64,000 nt of DNA from Myxocyprinus asiaticus (taxonomy: Eukaryota; Chordata; Actinopteri; Cypriniformes; Catostomidae): NCBI RefSeq assembly GCF_019703515.2, contig NC_059393.1:10372001-10436000 (forward strand), in the 5' to 3' direction. Both the position numbers and the translations under genes were made by a program. Positions within the stretch are counted from its first letter, which is position 1, and the number at the start of each line of letters is the position of its first letter. The notes under the pieces were generated by a model, which was not told the origin of the DNA, did not search any database, and saw only the letters and a program-made list of their open reading frames with translations. Shown here piece by piece: positions 49,374-60,359 of the stretch.

Positions 49374-52300
49374 ACCTTTCCACTTGGTCCTCCCAAGTTT
49401 TGCATATTTGGTTGCATTTGTGTTGACAGTAAAACTAACATATAAAACAGACACAAAGGCAACTTCTGATATCTTTTTGTTGTTTCTCTACGCTCAAAAT
49501 CTGGCACATGCACATGTATTATCAATTTTGTAAAATAAACATCAAATAAAACAATACATGATATGTACATACAAAGTGAGTGCACTGTGCAAATGTACAG
49601 ATTACGCTTTTGCATGAATATAATGGCTAATAAATCAATACCCGCTGTGACTCATGCGCATAAGAACAAATTATTGAAGAACATGTGTTGCTGGAAAAGA
49701 AATATCCTGCCCACATTCTACAGCTCTGTCTTGCAGCTTCTGTCCACACTGCAAAAAAATATTTGGTATACACAAACATTTTCCCCATATGGCACAAAGA
49801 AAAGCCCACAATAATAAATGAACAGATAATCAAAGCATGATAAACAATTTTTTGAGGGCACATTTTTTAACTCTCTTGAGCACCAAAACCAGTTGGTTTG
49901 GTGCATTTTAGATTTGCACTCTTAATATAAATATGCTTGTTTTAAATTTGAACCCGTTACAATTTTCATTTATAAAGAAACTAAATGGTACAGAAATGGC
50001 AAAAACTGTGAAATGACATAAACCATCTAAACTGCAAGCAAGCCTCCGGTCTCTTTCACAAAATAAATCTAAATGGAAGGGTAAAAAAAAAAAAAAAAAC
50101 TTCACTCTTCTTTTTGGATTATTCAAAATATCTTTAAAAGCTTAAGTAGATTTGAGTCTGAGGCACTTTTAGGGTTTAGGCCATATTACTTTCTAGAGAA
50201 TTAAAGTAGGTGCTTGTTACATTACATTTAGCTGAATTTGAGGTGATAAGTTCATACAGATGTAAAGAACCACCTCTCCCTGCTTTAAGCGGCTCCCTTT
50301 CATAAATATGCCCTTTTGATATTAGGCTCATTGGCTGCACATTGGTTCATGCGCAGCCCTAATAAATATGAACGCATTTAATACAAAAACCACATACATT
50401 ATTATGCACAAGTAATTCAATACTGTCAGCACTGGTCTTCTTTAGCCAATGGAGTGATACAATAACTCATAGGTGAATGTGTTGGCTATAAAGCAGTGCA
50501 CATTGAAACAATTAGTTAACAGCAAAAACAAATCCCTTTTCCATCCCGAAAAGTTCAATTTAAAGATACAGAGTATACATTTAAAAAAAAAAATCTGGAA
50601 TTACAATTCACATCAAAGAGGAAATAATATGATACAAAAACATAATTTTGCAGATGTTTTGAAAGCTGTGGTGTCAAAAGATACCCGGATACTGCAGACA
50701 CCAAAATCAGCTACCTGGCATTACAAATGAGGAAAAAGTCACCAAAAATGCACTGGATTTTTTTCAATTTTTTGAGAACAAATTACTGGTTGCTCTGTAA
50801 AATCTTATTTTTACTGCTCATCTCTTGTTGGCTTTTTTCCTCCTGCAACACTGCAAAAAATAATTTTCTTACTGAGTGTTCTTGTCTTATTTACAGTAAA
50901 AATATCTAAACATCCTTAAAACAAGGAATAAATTACATGAGAAGCAGAATGACATGTCATACGTCTTGTTTTCAGAGCAATCTAACAAAACATAGTGGGG
51001 TTTATGCTTAAAACAAGAAAAAAAAAAAACTATTTCCCAATTGTAAAACATTTTTTCCTTACCCATTGGCAATTTTTGTTTTATAGTTATAAAGCATAAA
51101 CGTTACCTAATTTTGTTAAACAAAGGCAAAATATCTTACATAATTTTGCTACTCAATTAAATGTATCTTGTTTAAAGAATGTTAAGATATTTTTGCTAGA
51201 GGAAAAAAAGGCAAAATTACTAATAAAATTCTTTTTTGCAGTGTATGATTGAAATGTTTGACACATTGCAATATATACAACAAATTATTTTCTAGTGTTC
51301 TGAATGTATAATAGAAAGAAAAAAAAAATCACATAAAGGGTAAAAAAATCTTTTCCACAACAGATACAGACAAACAAAACGGTTGAAACTCAAAGAGCTG
51401 CAGTCAAATCCTAGTACAGGCTTGGCATGCTCTGTCATACATTAACCACATTTCATTACTGTCACACACCAAGAATTACAAATAAATTGTGTTTTAAGAT
51501 ACAAATATACTGAAAAAATGGCAGAAGAAACTGCAACTCAAGGCAATGAAGTGAACAACAGGTATCACAAGTGCGTGGTGGTCAATAAAAACTATGGCAA
51601 TAACAATTCAGCAGCTCCTGGCAAGATCACAGTGAAAAATTACATTGACTGCAAGCATGTTTGATATGAAAAAGGTTGAGGCACTGAATGAAATTATTAA
51701 TGCATTTAAAACTACTTACATTTTAGGCAATTTAGCAAAAAAGTCTTTGTTCAAACGTACACCCTATTTTTGGACTGTCTTATCTAAGGCCTCATTGGTT
51801 AGAGAGTTTATATTTAGGGGAAACACAGTGCTAGTCATCCTGCTGTGTAAAGATGATAAATATTCTTAAGTGCCATTCTATTAAAAAATGAAAATAATCT
51901 ATAAGCATTTTTGTGCTCTGGAACTGCAAGACAAGGTATAGGGGACTATTTGTATACAACTATGAGGAACACTACAGTAAATCAATGGGGCCAAAAAATG
52001 TTGATTACATCACAGTTCTATGATTACTGTATACATTTAAATCAAGTATAATTGCATTTAACCTCCAAACACAATGCACTCGCGAGTCAAATTATACAGT
52101 AAATTTCCAAATGCAGATCTGATGGTACACCCATCAGGCGCTTGTGTTATCTAATGAAGTGGATGGAGAGCGCTCAGCACGGTTTTTGCTCTCTGATTGT
52201 GTTTCAAACAAATAAGGCTGATTGTGCTTCACTCATTTCTCATTATAAAAGTTCAGGGTCCTATTATGCATGAATAACTGCCTCCCATTGATTAAACGCT

Positions 52301-52985
52301 ACATTGTTTGCTGCCAGACGTATTGAATGTTAATATGGGCATTGTGAACAGAAGTGCCCATTCAATCCATCTTTACCTTCATCACTACATAGGTGACTAA
52401 GAGTAGAGCAAAGAAATGAATACATTGTATATTCATTAAAATACCCACAATACATTAGGCTGTAATTGCTTTTCCTCATTGGCAACTGGCACTTTTTCGA
52501 TTTCTTGTCTCAAAGACAGGAAAATAATGAGAGAAAAAACAATTAATATGGTAAAAGGGGTTCAATTATTTCATTACGGAAAACAGCATTTTTCACTCTC
52601 CACACTGATATGTTTGTTCAAACATCTCTTTGATTTGATCATTTCACCCATCTTGTTCAGTTTACATATCTATCCAGAAGGCACTTTATAAAAAAAAAAA
52701 AAAAAAAAAAAAAAACACAGCAAAAACATGAGAACACATCAGAAATTTTAACTCTGCTCATTTTTCCTCCTCCATTCTGTGCTTCACTGTGATCCACACA
52801 GCAGATGCTTACATTACCCCTTTTCCTTAATTTAAGTTTGTTATCAACAGATGCCCTTTACAGCCTGATGTTGCTGGAACTCCAACAGTTGTGGTCGGAA
52901 AAGCTCCTTGAAGGAAGTAGAGCCTCAATATTTAAGGCTCTTGAAGAGGGAACACTAGTCACTCGAAGTTAGGAGGAATTCCTAA
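49374..52985 (-). other. intergenic sequence and probable adcy9 3'UTR
   Basis: No second gene seen. AT-rich sequence after the adcy9 stop (52986) probably holds its long 3'UTR; a clear polyadenylation site could not be assigned. Frames in 49370-51869 have no motif. An A-run of about 25 lies at 52690-52715. Confidence 0.5.
50849..51243. mobile_element. MITE with CACTGCAAAAAA ends
   Basis: CACTGCAAAAAATAATTTTC TTACT at the left mirrors AATTACTAATAAAATTCTTT TTTGCAGTG at the right. The interior contains AAAACAAG and CTTGTTTT words in inverted positions. If the adcy9 3'UTR is long, this lies inside it. Confidence 0.7.
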
Positions 52986-54279
52986 TCACTCCACTTCCCT
53001 GAGCTTTGTATGCTCATCAGCTTCTTCCTCTTCTTGTAAAGGTGTCTCTGGTCTGGCTAATGGTGCGTACAGTTGTGCTATTGATGGAGGTTGTGTACCA
53101 CTGAGTGATGGTGCTTGATAAGGACTCTCATAATCCTTTTCTTTGAGCTCAGGGACAGGGAAAGCTTCATTAGTACCTTGGTGCAACTCCTTGTTAATCT
53201 GAAAAGTGCCTAATACCTGCCCTTGGGGCACACCATGGCCATTGATACAGGAAACATTGGGAGGGGTGGATGGAGGATTTAGTGGTGCAGAGGATGCTGT
53301 TGTTGTTGTATTGGCAAATGCATTGGGATCTAAAAGCCCAATGGCGCCATCGGCCTGGCGTTGAAGTTCCAGGCTCTGTGTGGACCCAAGTCCGATCTCA
53401 TTCAGTTTAGGGTACAGGTAAGTCCTCATCTGCCCTTTACCTTTCACATTCACAGTGCCACGGTAATCGAAGGCATAGTTCATTCTGTTGAGCACGCAAT
53501 GGCTTTCTTCGCTAACCTGAATACGGCACTCTACCCCAGTGCTGTCCATGCGGCTAGCAATGTTGACCGTATCGCCCCAAATGTCGTAAAGTAGCTTGGT
53601 AGTGCCGATGACACCGGCAGTCAGGGGACCATGGTTGAAGCCAGTTCGCAACTTGAACTTGAAGCCCAACATGTTCTTGTTAAAATCATCCACCACACGC
53701 ATCATTTCTAGGGCAAAGTCAAAGAGGGCACGCAGGTGGGCGTGCGGATGTGTTTGCTCCTGGCACTGCTGTGCATTTAATCCTGATGCTGCCATGTAGG
53801 TAGCACCAATGGTCTTAATTTTCTCTACGTTGGAGAATGCAGGTGTGCGCAACAGTTCGTCAAAATCTCCAATGAGTTCATTAAGTACTCTGTAGCACTC
53901 TTTGCCACCCTCGTAGCTTTCCTCGTAAAACTCGCTGAAGTTGACGATACTTGCAAAGATGACCCCAACATTGTCATGATTTTTAGAGTAACTCTGGTTC
54001 ATCTTCAGCTGCTCGGCAACATGAATGGGGATGATGTTACGTAGCAACCAGTCCGCCTGATCTCGCATGGTCTGGATCTTAATGCGATGCTTGTCAGCTT
54101 CCACATTTCCATGGTAATGCAGACGGTAACTGACCTCGAATTCTCTGTTGAGGAACCAAACCAGCAGCATCAGAAGGAAGAAGGAGAGCACAGTCTCTGG
54201 GACGAGCAGGTCGAGGGCTGTGGGTGCCGAGTCCAACTCACCTGCCTGAACTACTTCAGCGCTCATATTACTCATGTTC
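52986..54279 (-). CDS. adcy9: adcy9 terminal coding exon (TM12 and C2 catalytic domain)
   Basis: Last coding exon of adenylyl cyclase 9, a plasma-membrane enzyme that makes cAMP from ATP. The acceptor is TTGACTCTAG before GAACATGAG, and the exon runs 430 codons to TGA. In order it shows an extracellular stretch, a hydrophobic segment (VLSFFLLMLLVWFLNREFEV, the last transmembrane helix), then the C2 cyclase domain. C2 has VNFSEFYEE, GATYMAASGLN, GFNHGPLTAGVIG, YDIWGDTVNIASR and VKGKGQMRTYLYPK. The Asn and Arg of NIASR and the Lys of KGKGQ are the family's catalytic residues and all are present. LLYDIWGDTVNIASRMD is the AC9 form and separates it from other cyclases. The tail after the domain is divergent and acidic, ending EHTKLREVE. 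The Met further upstream at 54362 lies in the intron and is not a start. Confidence 0.97.
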
Positions 54280-54968
54280 CTAGAGTCAAGGAAAAGAGAA
54301 TGGAAGTTCACAGATTTTATTGAGCAGTGTTGCAAGCTAGATTGCAAGATCAACAATAACAATACTATATGCAGTGTAAAGACACCTCACAATTATAAGA
54401 GTCAATTTTCAATTTTGTATCATCCTTCTCTGCTGTATCACCCTGGATTCTTCTACTATTAACACCCTATCTACACTTGAAGCAAAAGGTACATTGCAAC
54501 ATAACAAAACTAGATCCCTCCCGTTATAATCCATAAGGTTGTCTACACTACAAGCGTCCAAAATCACTATGCTTGCATAGATTTAATTGATTATGATGGG
54601 AGTGATCTAGTTTTGTTGTGTTGTAATGTGCTATTCACCCTCCAGTGTAGATATGGTGTAACAATCTACAAGAATTTATTTTATTTAATGGAATTTTGAT
54701 TTGCAAATCTACAAGTAATAAAACTGACACTGGAGACATATGCAGAGTATTTCTTTTAACTGGAGCATGAGTCTTGATATAGATCTCCAGTATTTAATGA
54801 ATCTACATGAATATCAATTCATGCCATTATGATGAGAAAAGCAGCAAGTCCCTTGACATGCACAGACACACATACAAAATAAGTCTCAATCAGCCTCGAA
54901 ATGTCAGCTCTACATCAGAGACAGCATTAGGGCTTGTTTCCTTGACAGCAGTTAAAAGTAACACTCAC

Positions 54969-54995
54969 CCAAAAGCTGGATAGCTGTCAGTGGTG
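54969..54995 (-). CDS. adcy9: adcy9 27-nt microexon
   Basis: Predicted microexon between the exon ending at 55506 and the last exon. The acceptor is a strong pyrimidine tract, CCGTTTCTTTTTCAG. The exon is 27 nt and the donor is GG|GTGAGT. It accepts two bases from the previous exon and passes two bases to the next, so it keeps frame and adds S-T-T-D-S-Y-P-A-F-G before NMSNMSAEVV. It lies in the extracellular loop before TM12, where AC9 orthologues vary in length. Splice signals and phase support it. Sequence conservation cannot be judged for so short an exon, so skipping is possible only if the other splice phases allow it; the phase before is 2 and after is 2, so skipping also keeps frame. 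Confidence 0.75.
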
Positions 54996-55102
54996 CTGAA
55001 AAAGAAACGGTTTGTCATTTGAAATCATAGTTCTCTACAGTAAGTGCTCTGAGTTACAAAACCACAGACCTTTAAAACAGTTTTAAAAGAGAGAGTACAG
55101 CC

Positions 55103-55388
55103 GGAAATGAATGTCTGCAAAAATGATCTCACCATCATATTGTTCCAAACTAGTATGACTTTCTTTCTTATATGAAACACAAAAGGAGATGCTGAATGGA
55201 ATGTTAGGGACTGACAGCCTCAGCCACCACTCTGTTTGTTTGTATGGATGCACTGAATGTGAATGGTAACTGAGAATAACATTAATCTTCTTTTATGTTC
55301 TACAGAAAACAAATCATTTGGGTTTAGAACAATATGAGGGTGAGTAAATGATGACAATTTTAATTTTTCGGTGAACCATCTCATTATA
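55103..55388. mobile_element. degraded TTAA MITE (58621-type) in adcy9 intron
   Basis: CAAAAATGATCTCACCATCA TATTGTTCCAAACTAGTATG ACTTTCTTTCTTATATG and ATGAGGGTGAGTAAATGATG ACAATTTTAATTTTTCGGTG AACCATC match the ends of the family. Confidence 0.7.
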
Positions 55389-55505
55389 TTACAGCTTATT
55401 GCATTTATTACATATATTGTAAACCCAAGACGTTCATAATCATGTGGATTGTCCTAGTCTAGGCTTTACTATTTAAATGTGTATTCAAAAGCTGGGATGT
55501 CAAAC

Positions 55506-55654
55506 CTTGGCCTGGTGGTTGCGCTGTAGAGCTGGGTGAGCAAAGACAACCCAACTACTGTGGCCAGAGCAGAGCGCATCCAGAAACTCAGCTGGCAGAA
55601 GTTACAGTACTGGATAATGGCAATAATGAGCGCACAGCACAGGAACATGGTCAC
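55506..55654 (-). CDS. adcy9: adcy9 exon encoding TM10-11
   Basis: Internal exon with acceptor TGCTCTTACAG before GTGACCATG. It encodes VTMFLCCALIIAIIQYC followed by NFCQLSFWMRSALATVVG, which matches the AC9 segment with the invariant YCNFCQLS-WMRS-LATVVG. Two hydrophobic helices flank a short basic loop. I place the donor at CCAAG|GTTTGA, leaving phase 2, because it joins in frame to the microexon. The donor is weak. A GC donor three codons earlier (CCAG|GCCAAG) is conceivable but fits the GC-donor consensus poorly. Confidence 0.93.
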
Positions 55655-55891
55655 CTGTAAGAGCAGAAAAGGAAAGAAATGTTCTTATTCAAACAATGAA
55701 GCAATGACAGATATTCATATTTACAAACTAGAGTGGTCAACAGAATACAATAAATTGAGACAGTTCTCATAATTTATTTGTAGTTAACCCTGATTCATTT
55801 AAATTTTTGAATTCTGAATTAGACTTTAAACATAACTTCAATATTTATTTTTCTTTTTTAAATAATAATAATAATATGCATCAAAGATGTT

Positions 55892-56323
55892 TTGTTAGGG
55901 GGCTCGGGTAGCTCAGCGAGTATTGATGCTGACTACCACCCCTGGAGTCGCGAGTTTGAACACAGGGCGTGCTGAGTGACTCCAGCCAGGTCTCATAAGC
56001 AACCAAACTGGCCTGATTGCTAGGGAGGGTAGAGTCACATTTACCCTCATCGTGGTCGCTATAATGTGGTTGTCGCTCTTGGTGGGGCACGTGGTGAGTT
56101 GTGAGTGGATGCCGCAGAGAATAGCATGGGCCTCCACACGCACTGGGTCTCCACGGTAACACGCTCAACAAGCCACGTGACAAGATGTGCGGATTGACGG
56201 TCTCAGACGCTGAGGCAACTGAGATTCGTCCTCCGCCACCTGGATTGAGGCGAGTCACTACGCCACCACGAGGACTTAGAGCGCATTGGGAATTGGGCAT
56301 TCCAAATTGGGGAGAAAAAAAAA
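55892..56323 (+). mobile_element. tRNA-derived SINE family 2, copy 3
   Basis: CTCGGGTAGCTCAGCGAGTA head, GAGTTTGAACACAGGGCGTG, ACTCCAGCCAGGTCTCATAA, TTGGGAATTGGGCATTCCAA end and A-rich tail. Flanked by AAAGATGTT (55883-55891, 56324-56332). It lies in the adcy9 intron between the exons at 55506 and 57414, opposite to transcription. Confidence 0.92.
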
Positions 56324-56332
56324 AAAGATGTT

Positions 56333-57013
56333 GATGTTGAGCAGTCCCCCCTTTAATATTTGCACCATCGCTGATGTGTTTTTCTTATAAATGTTCCTGG
56401 TTTGTTGACAACAGTTCTGTACATCCCTTTGCCATGCGCTAGTAATGACAGCTTCCGCTGCTTCCAAGCAAGATACTAATGTAACACAAGGAAGCAGTTT
56501 TACACACAATAGTGCTTTGGCCACATCATCACCTTGAGTGTGCATTACATTTTCAATAATTCAATGCTCCATCATCAGTAATTCCTTCTGTAATCTCATA
56601 CATAACTTATGTTACTACTCCACTTTGGCAACCCTATTACAAACACGCAAAATGCAATTTGAACCTGTAATGAGCTTGTCTGCATGTAGTACATTCAGAT
56701 GTAGAAGCCACAAAGCACTGCATACAACAAGATGTACAACACTTAGTTGATCCCCATGTGTCAAGGTTTGTAAAGTCAGTCCTGCATTTCTTATTATTAT
56801 GGTTTGATCCTGTAGAGTAAGTGTTCTTAATATTCTCTGAGCCTCAAACTCCTCTAATTACCAGCCCTTCAGGGAATACAGTTTGATCTAACAGGCTTTA
56901 AAAACTGAGGGGGGGACAACACCCTTGAAAATGAACATATCCTGCACTCAGGCTGTAAGACGACATTTGACGGTATTCAGAGCACATTTGTTTAAAAACA
57001 GAAAAGCTTTCTT
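56333..57013 (-). other. adcy9 intron, unassigned
   Basis: No exon or repeat recognised. Confidence 0.5.
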
Positions 57014-57235
57014 AAAGCTGCAGTGTGTAATTTCAGCAGCTCTAGCGGCACCAAATGGAATTGCAAAAATAATGACTGTTTTCAAAAAGGTTTCCCAAAC
57101 ACCCTTTTGCCATTGATGACCAAACATATACTGTAGTCCAGCCCCAAACACACGGCATTGGTTGAGCAAATGTTGCTCTGTCGGACTGGCCTCAATCAAA
57201 CATACGAATGGCTTACTTATAGTTGACCCTGTATA
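57014..57235. repeat. short interspersed repeat in adcy9 intron
   Basis: TTAAAGCTGCAGTGTGTAAT TTCAGCAGCTCTAGCGGCAC CAAATGGAATTGCAAAAATAA is a common fish genomic repeat; family name not assigned. Confidence 0.55.
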
Positions 57236-57413
57236 TTAAGCTGGGATAGAAGAAAGTATTTTAACATAAAAAATGACACACTTCAGCTATAAATTTGCAT
57301 ACAGCTTGTTTGAAATTGGAAGCATCAGGTTTGGAAAGCATGTCTCTTGATGTTCTAGCATGACCATACACAGACATAAATTGCAGAAGGAGGGGTGGTT
57401 CTCTCTCGCTCAC

Positions 57414-57570
57414 CTGGATGGGCAGCTGCATACTGAAAGCTAGGTGGGAGAAGACGGACACAGCAGGAAGCGACACGAGCACAGCCCCGATCACATGACG
57501 TGGGAGCCAGCCAGACACCAGCTTCAGCAGAGAGCGAGTACAATTCTGTTCGTCAAGGCAAAACGTCATA
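57414..57570 (-). CDS. adcy9: adcy9 exon encoding TM9 region
   Basis: Internal exon with acceptor CATCCTTGCAG, first base completing an Arg codon. It encodes MTFCLDEQNCTRSLLKLV, then GWLPRHVIGAVLVSLPAVSV and FSHLAFSMQLPIQ. The motif AGWLPRHCIGAILVSLPA-like is specific to AC9 among mammalian cyclases and is conserved here with a few substitutions. The donor is CATCCAG|GTGAGC in phase 0. Confidence 0.95.
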
Positions 57571-58145
57571 CTGCAAGGATGAGGAAGGGTATAAGAGATT
57601 AAAAATTATGGGGTTTACTAAAGACTGCCCAAAATGGCACAAAAGGTTTGTGTAAATAATGTGTAAATAACCTAAATCATTATAACTGGCTAACTATTTT
57701 GCATTTGAAATGAGTAATAATTCTCCTGGCAACTGGCTAAAACTGAACAGGCGTTGGGCAGTTATATGTTAACACTAAAATGTAACATCCAAACCACCAG
57801 GGCTGAATACCCTTATTAATAACACTAAATAAATGTTGTTGTGTTGTTGTTGTTTTTTTAAAATTATAACAACATTTCAGCAATTTACAATAGCTGAAGG
57901 GGTGATACCCAACATAGCTAACTTTGTCTAGTCTAATATTTTCTTTAATTGCAAAATAAAAAAAATGGGAAGGAGTATATTCTTGTTTCGAAGAAAGAAA
58001 ATTAATCAATCATTTATGCATAGTTTCATTAGATGGTCTGTTTTGCATTGTAAACATCAGAGTATGTCTACACAGTAAAATTTAACTTTTTTCTCTCTTC
58101 AAAAGAGTTTTAGATCCTCCTCCATCAGTACAATGTTCAACTCAC
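57571..58145 (-). other. adcy9 intron, unassigned
   Basis: Unique-looking intron with no exon or repeat recognised. Confidence 0.6.
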
Positions 58146-58354
58146 CGGATTGACATTATGAGAGAGACCAATTCCAATAGAGCTGCCATGATAACCAGAC
58201 CAAGTGTGGTTGCCCGGGGTGTCTCCATGGTAACAAAGGGATACAGGAAGCAGGCGATGGTCAGTGCGAGGAAAACAGCGCAAGACAGCAAAACATCAAG
58301 CAGAGAGCTGAAGACAGGACTCGCAAATGTCCGCACCGGCACATGGTTCACCAC
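58146..58354 (-). CDS. adcy9: adcy9 exon encoding TM7-8
   Basis: Internal exon with acceptor TGTGGTTCCACCAG and donor CAATCCG|GTGAGT (phase 2). The product begins VVNHVPVRTFASPVFSSLLD, matching the AC9 segment just before the second membrane cassette. Two hydrophobic helices follow: VLLSCAVFLALTIACFLYPF, and LGLVIMAALLELVSLIMSIR. Confidence 0.95.
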
Positions 58355-58620
58355 CTGGTGGAACCACAGCAGAGGACATAAGAAAAGCTAGAAGTGTTAT
58401 TTTATTGTCAAGACTGAAGACTTTTGATCATGTTGCAGTACACAGAATAACCAGAAGAGGTCTACGTGTGATTGTTTTCAAATCTACATTACTCTTATCA
58501 ACCTTTGGTATGCAAGTATGTTTGTATGTAAAAAGTTACATCAAAATAAAAAGCGAAATCTGACAATACTTCCGTTTGGGGACATTTGAGGAGGTTTTCA
58601 TATGGAAAAACAATTCTTAA

Positions 58621-59011
58621 AGGGATAGTTCACCCAAAAATGAAAATTCTCTCATCATTTACTCACCCTCATGCCATTCCAGATGTGGATGACTCTCTTT
58701 CTTCTGCTGAACACAAACGAAGATTTTTAGTAGAATATCTCAGCTCTGTAGGCTCATACAATGCAAGTGAATGGTGGCCAGAACTTTGAAGGTCCAATAG
58801 GAGTCTTATGGATTACTTTTAAGCTGCCTTTATGTGCTTTTTGGAGCTTCAAAATTCTGGCCCCCATTCACTTGCACTGTATGGGCCTATAGAGCTGAGA
58901 CAGTCTTCTAAAAATCTTCGTTTGTGTTCTGCAGAATAAATAAAGTCATACACATCAGGGATGGCCTGAGGGTGAGTAAATGATGAGAAAATTTTTGGGT
59001 GAACTATCCCT
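58621..59011. mobile_element. intact TTAA MITE, 391 bp, in adcy9 intron
   Basis: Ends AGGGATAGTTCACCCAAAAA TGAAAATT and ATTTTTGGGTGAACTATCCCT, flanked by TTAA (58617-58620, 59012-59015). Palindromic inner parts: TTTACTCACCCTCATGCC versus GGCCTGAGGGTGAGTAAA, and CGAAGATTTTTAG versus CTAAAAATCTTCG. Two inverted copies of ACANTGCAAGTGAATGG at 58758-58774 and 58864-58880. Confidence 0.88.
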
Positions 59012-59312
59012 TTAAATTATTGGTTTGTTTTATTTTTAAAATCTAATAATGCAAATGGTTTTCTTTTAGGGTTAGGGATTGGGTTAGGGTTTGTCTATAG
59101 TAATTATTATTAGCTGTACAGAAAAATCAACATAAGTATATGGTATGTCCCCATTTAGATCTAAATCTGACTAAACCTCCCTTTAGGGACAATCAGGGAC
59201 ATCCTCATTTAGTAAAACGACTCGTGATTAAAATAAAAATATATATTCTTTGGTTTATGGAGTTACTACATAAAACCATAAAAAGCTTTTTTAAAAAATT
59301 TTTTATGGTACA

Positions 59313-59329
59313 CCCCCCCCCCCCCCCCC
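59313..59329. repeat. C17 homopolymer (G17 in adcy9 pre-mRNA)
   Basis: Seventeen consecutive C on the plus strand, 25 bases into the intron after the donor at 59354. Confidence 0.95.
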
Positions 59330-59354
59330 ATTTTACATATGTGTGCGTGAATAC

Positions 59355-59457
59355 CTCCTCCTGGTAGCTTGTGCGGTAAGCTGACTCCAGAGGTTTTTCC
59401 AGGAAGTTCAGACTCAGCTTGTTAATGGGCGGCTTGAAGAAATAATCCTTCATCAGA
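59355..59457 (-). CDS. adcy9: adcy9 exon, pre-TM7 linker
   Basis: Internal exon with acceptor TCTCTGTGTTAG. The first base completes Ser, then LMKDYFFKPPINKLSLNFLE and SAYRTSYQEE, nearly identical to the AC9 linker between C1b and TM7. The donor is GAG|GTATTC in phase 0. Intronic sequence about 25 nt beyond the donor contains a run of 17 G on the transcribed strand (C on plus, 59313-59329). Confidence 0.96.
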
Positions 59458-59865
59458 CTAACACAGAGATAGAGAAAAAGAAATAAAGGAGAGATTACAA
59501 ACATTGAATTCGATTTTCTGAGGAAAACATGAGTGGCGCTTACCCGTGCAAACCTCGCCGCCCCTATTCTAGGAGATTCTGGGTGTTTGTCAGGGTGTTC
59601 CTATTGAGTTCTCATGTTACTATAGGGTTGCTAAGTCATTGCTAGGTGCTTGCTTACTGGAGCAAGTCAGTCAAAGAGTCAACCCCGTGTCTCTATGATA
59701 TTCTGGTCCCTATATATATATATATGGCTCAGAACCTGACTAGTTTTATCATCTGCCAGGTGAAAATTTAACAGAAAATCAATAGCAAACCTCCCTTCAA
59801 CAAGCCGCATGATTTGAGGTATCAAAAACAACTCCAACCCTAAATCATGGTTGGATATTTGGACA

Positions 59866-60055
59866 TTTACTGTGGTATTACCATTTTTTTTTTGTGCATT
59901 TATCATGGTAATAGCATGGTATTCAAGTACCTTGAAGCACCATGTAAATACCATGGTGGTACATGAATACTGTCATTACTCAGTACCATGGTATATATCA
60001 ATACACCATGATATTACCATGTAATACTATCATTGTCCAAAGTTACCACCACAGT
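59866..60055. repeat. ACCATGGTA-type palindromic repeat
   Basis: Recurring ATACCATGG, TACCATGGTA, ATTACCATG and CATGGTAATA words, giving many short self-complementary segments; similar to 38590-39350. Confidence 0.6.
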
Positions 60056-60114
60056 TCTTTTTTGTAAGGGATGTGAGCTCCATATATGCACTCTCTTTAA
60101 TTTCACTCTCTTAC

Positions 60115-60359
60115 CTGTCTTCCTTTATGACTTCAACAAAGTGTGCATCGCTTTTCTCGCGGAAGTTTTTGGAGCGTAGTGGGAGGATAGCCGAGTGGTC
60201 CAAACCAGAGCCGCCTCCTTCTGTGGATAGACCTCCTGCCCAGCTCCTGTCTTTGTCCTGTAGTTTGTCACACAGGGAGGACTGGCTGACTCTGACGCCC
60301 TCCTCACACATAGGGCTCAGCAGCCCATTCAGAGTTTTAGGGCTGCGGCCTGCAGGGAA
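60115..60359 (-). CDS. adcy9: adcy9 exon, C1b regulatory domain
   Basis: Internal exon with acceptor CTTTCTTTCACACAG and donor GACAG|GTAAGA (phase 2). It encodes FPAGRSPKTLNGLLSPMCEE, a serine- and glycine-rich stretch with SSLCDKLQDKDRSWAG, then DHSAILPLRSKNFREKSDAHFVEVIKED. The NGLLSP and FREK-DAHFV-VIKED motifs identify C1b of AC9. The middle is a low-complexity insertion relative to mammals. Confidence 0.95.

Noticed and set aside
54280..54362. N-terminal extension of the adcy9 last exon
   Set aside because: It crosses the acceptor CTTGACTCTAG and has no similarity to cyclases.
55512..55520. GC donor for the adcy9 exon at 55506-55654
   Set aside because: CCAG|GCCAAG fits the GC-donor consensus poorly, and the GT donor three codons later joins the microexon in frame.
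59066..59094. Telomere-like TTAGGG repeats
   Set aside because: Only three imperfect units, inside an intron; too short for an interstitial telomere.
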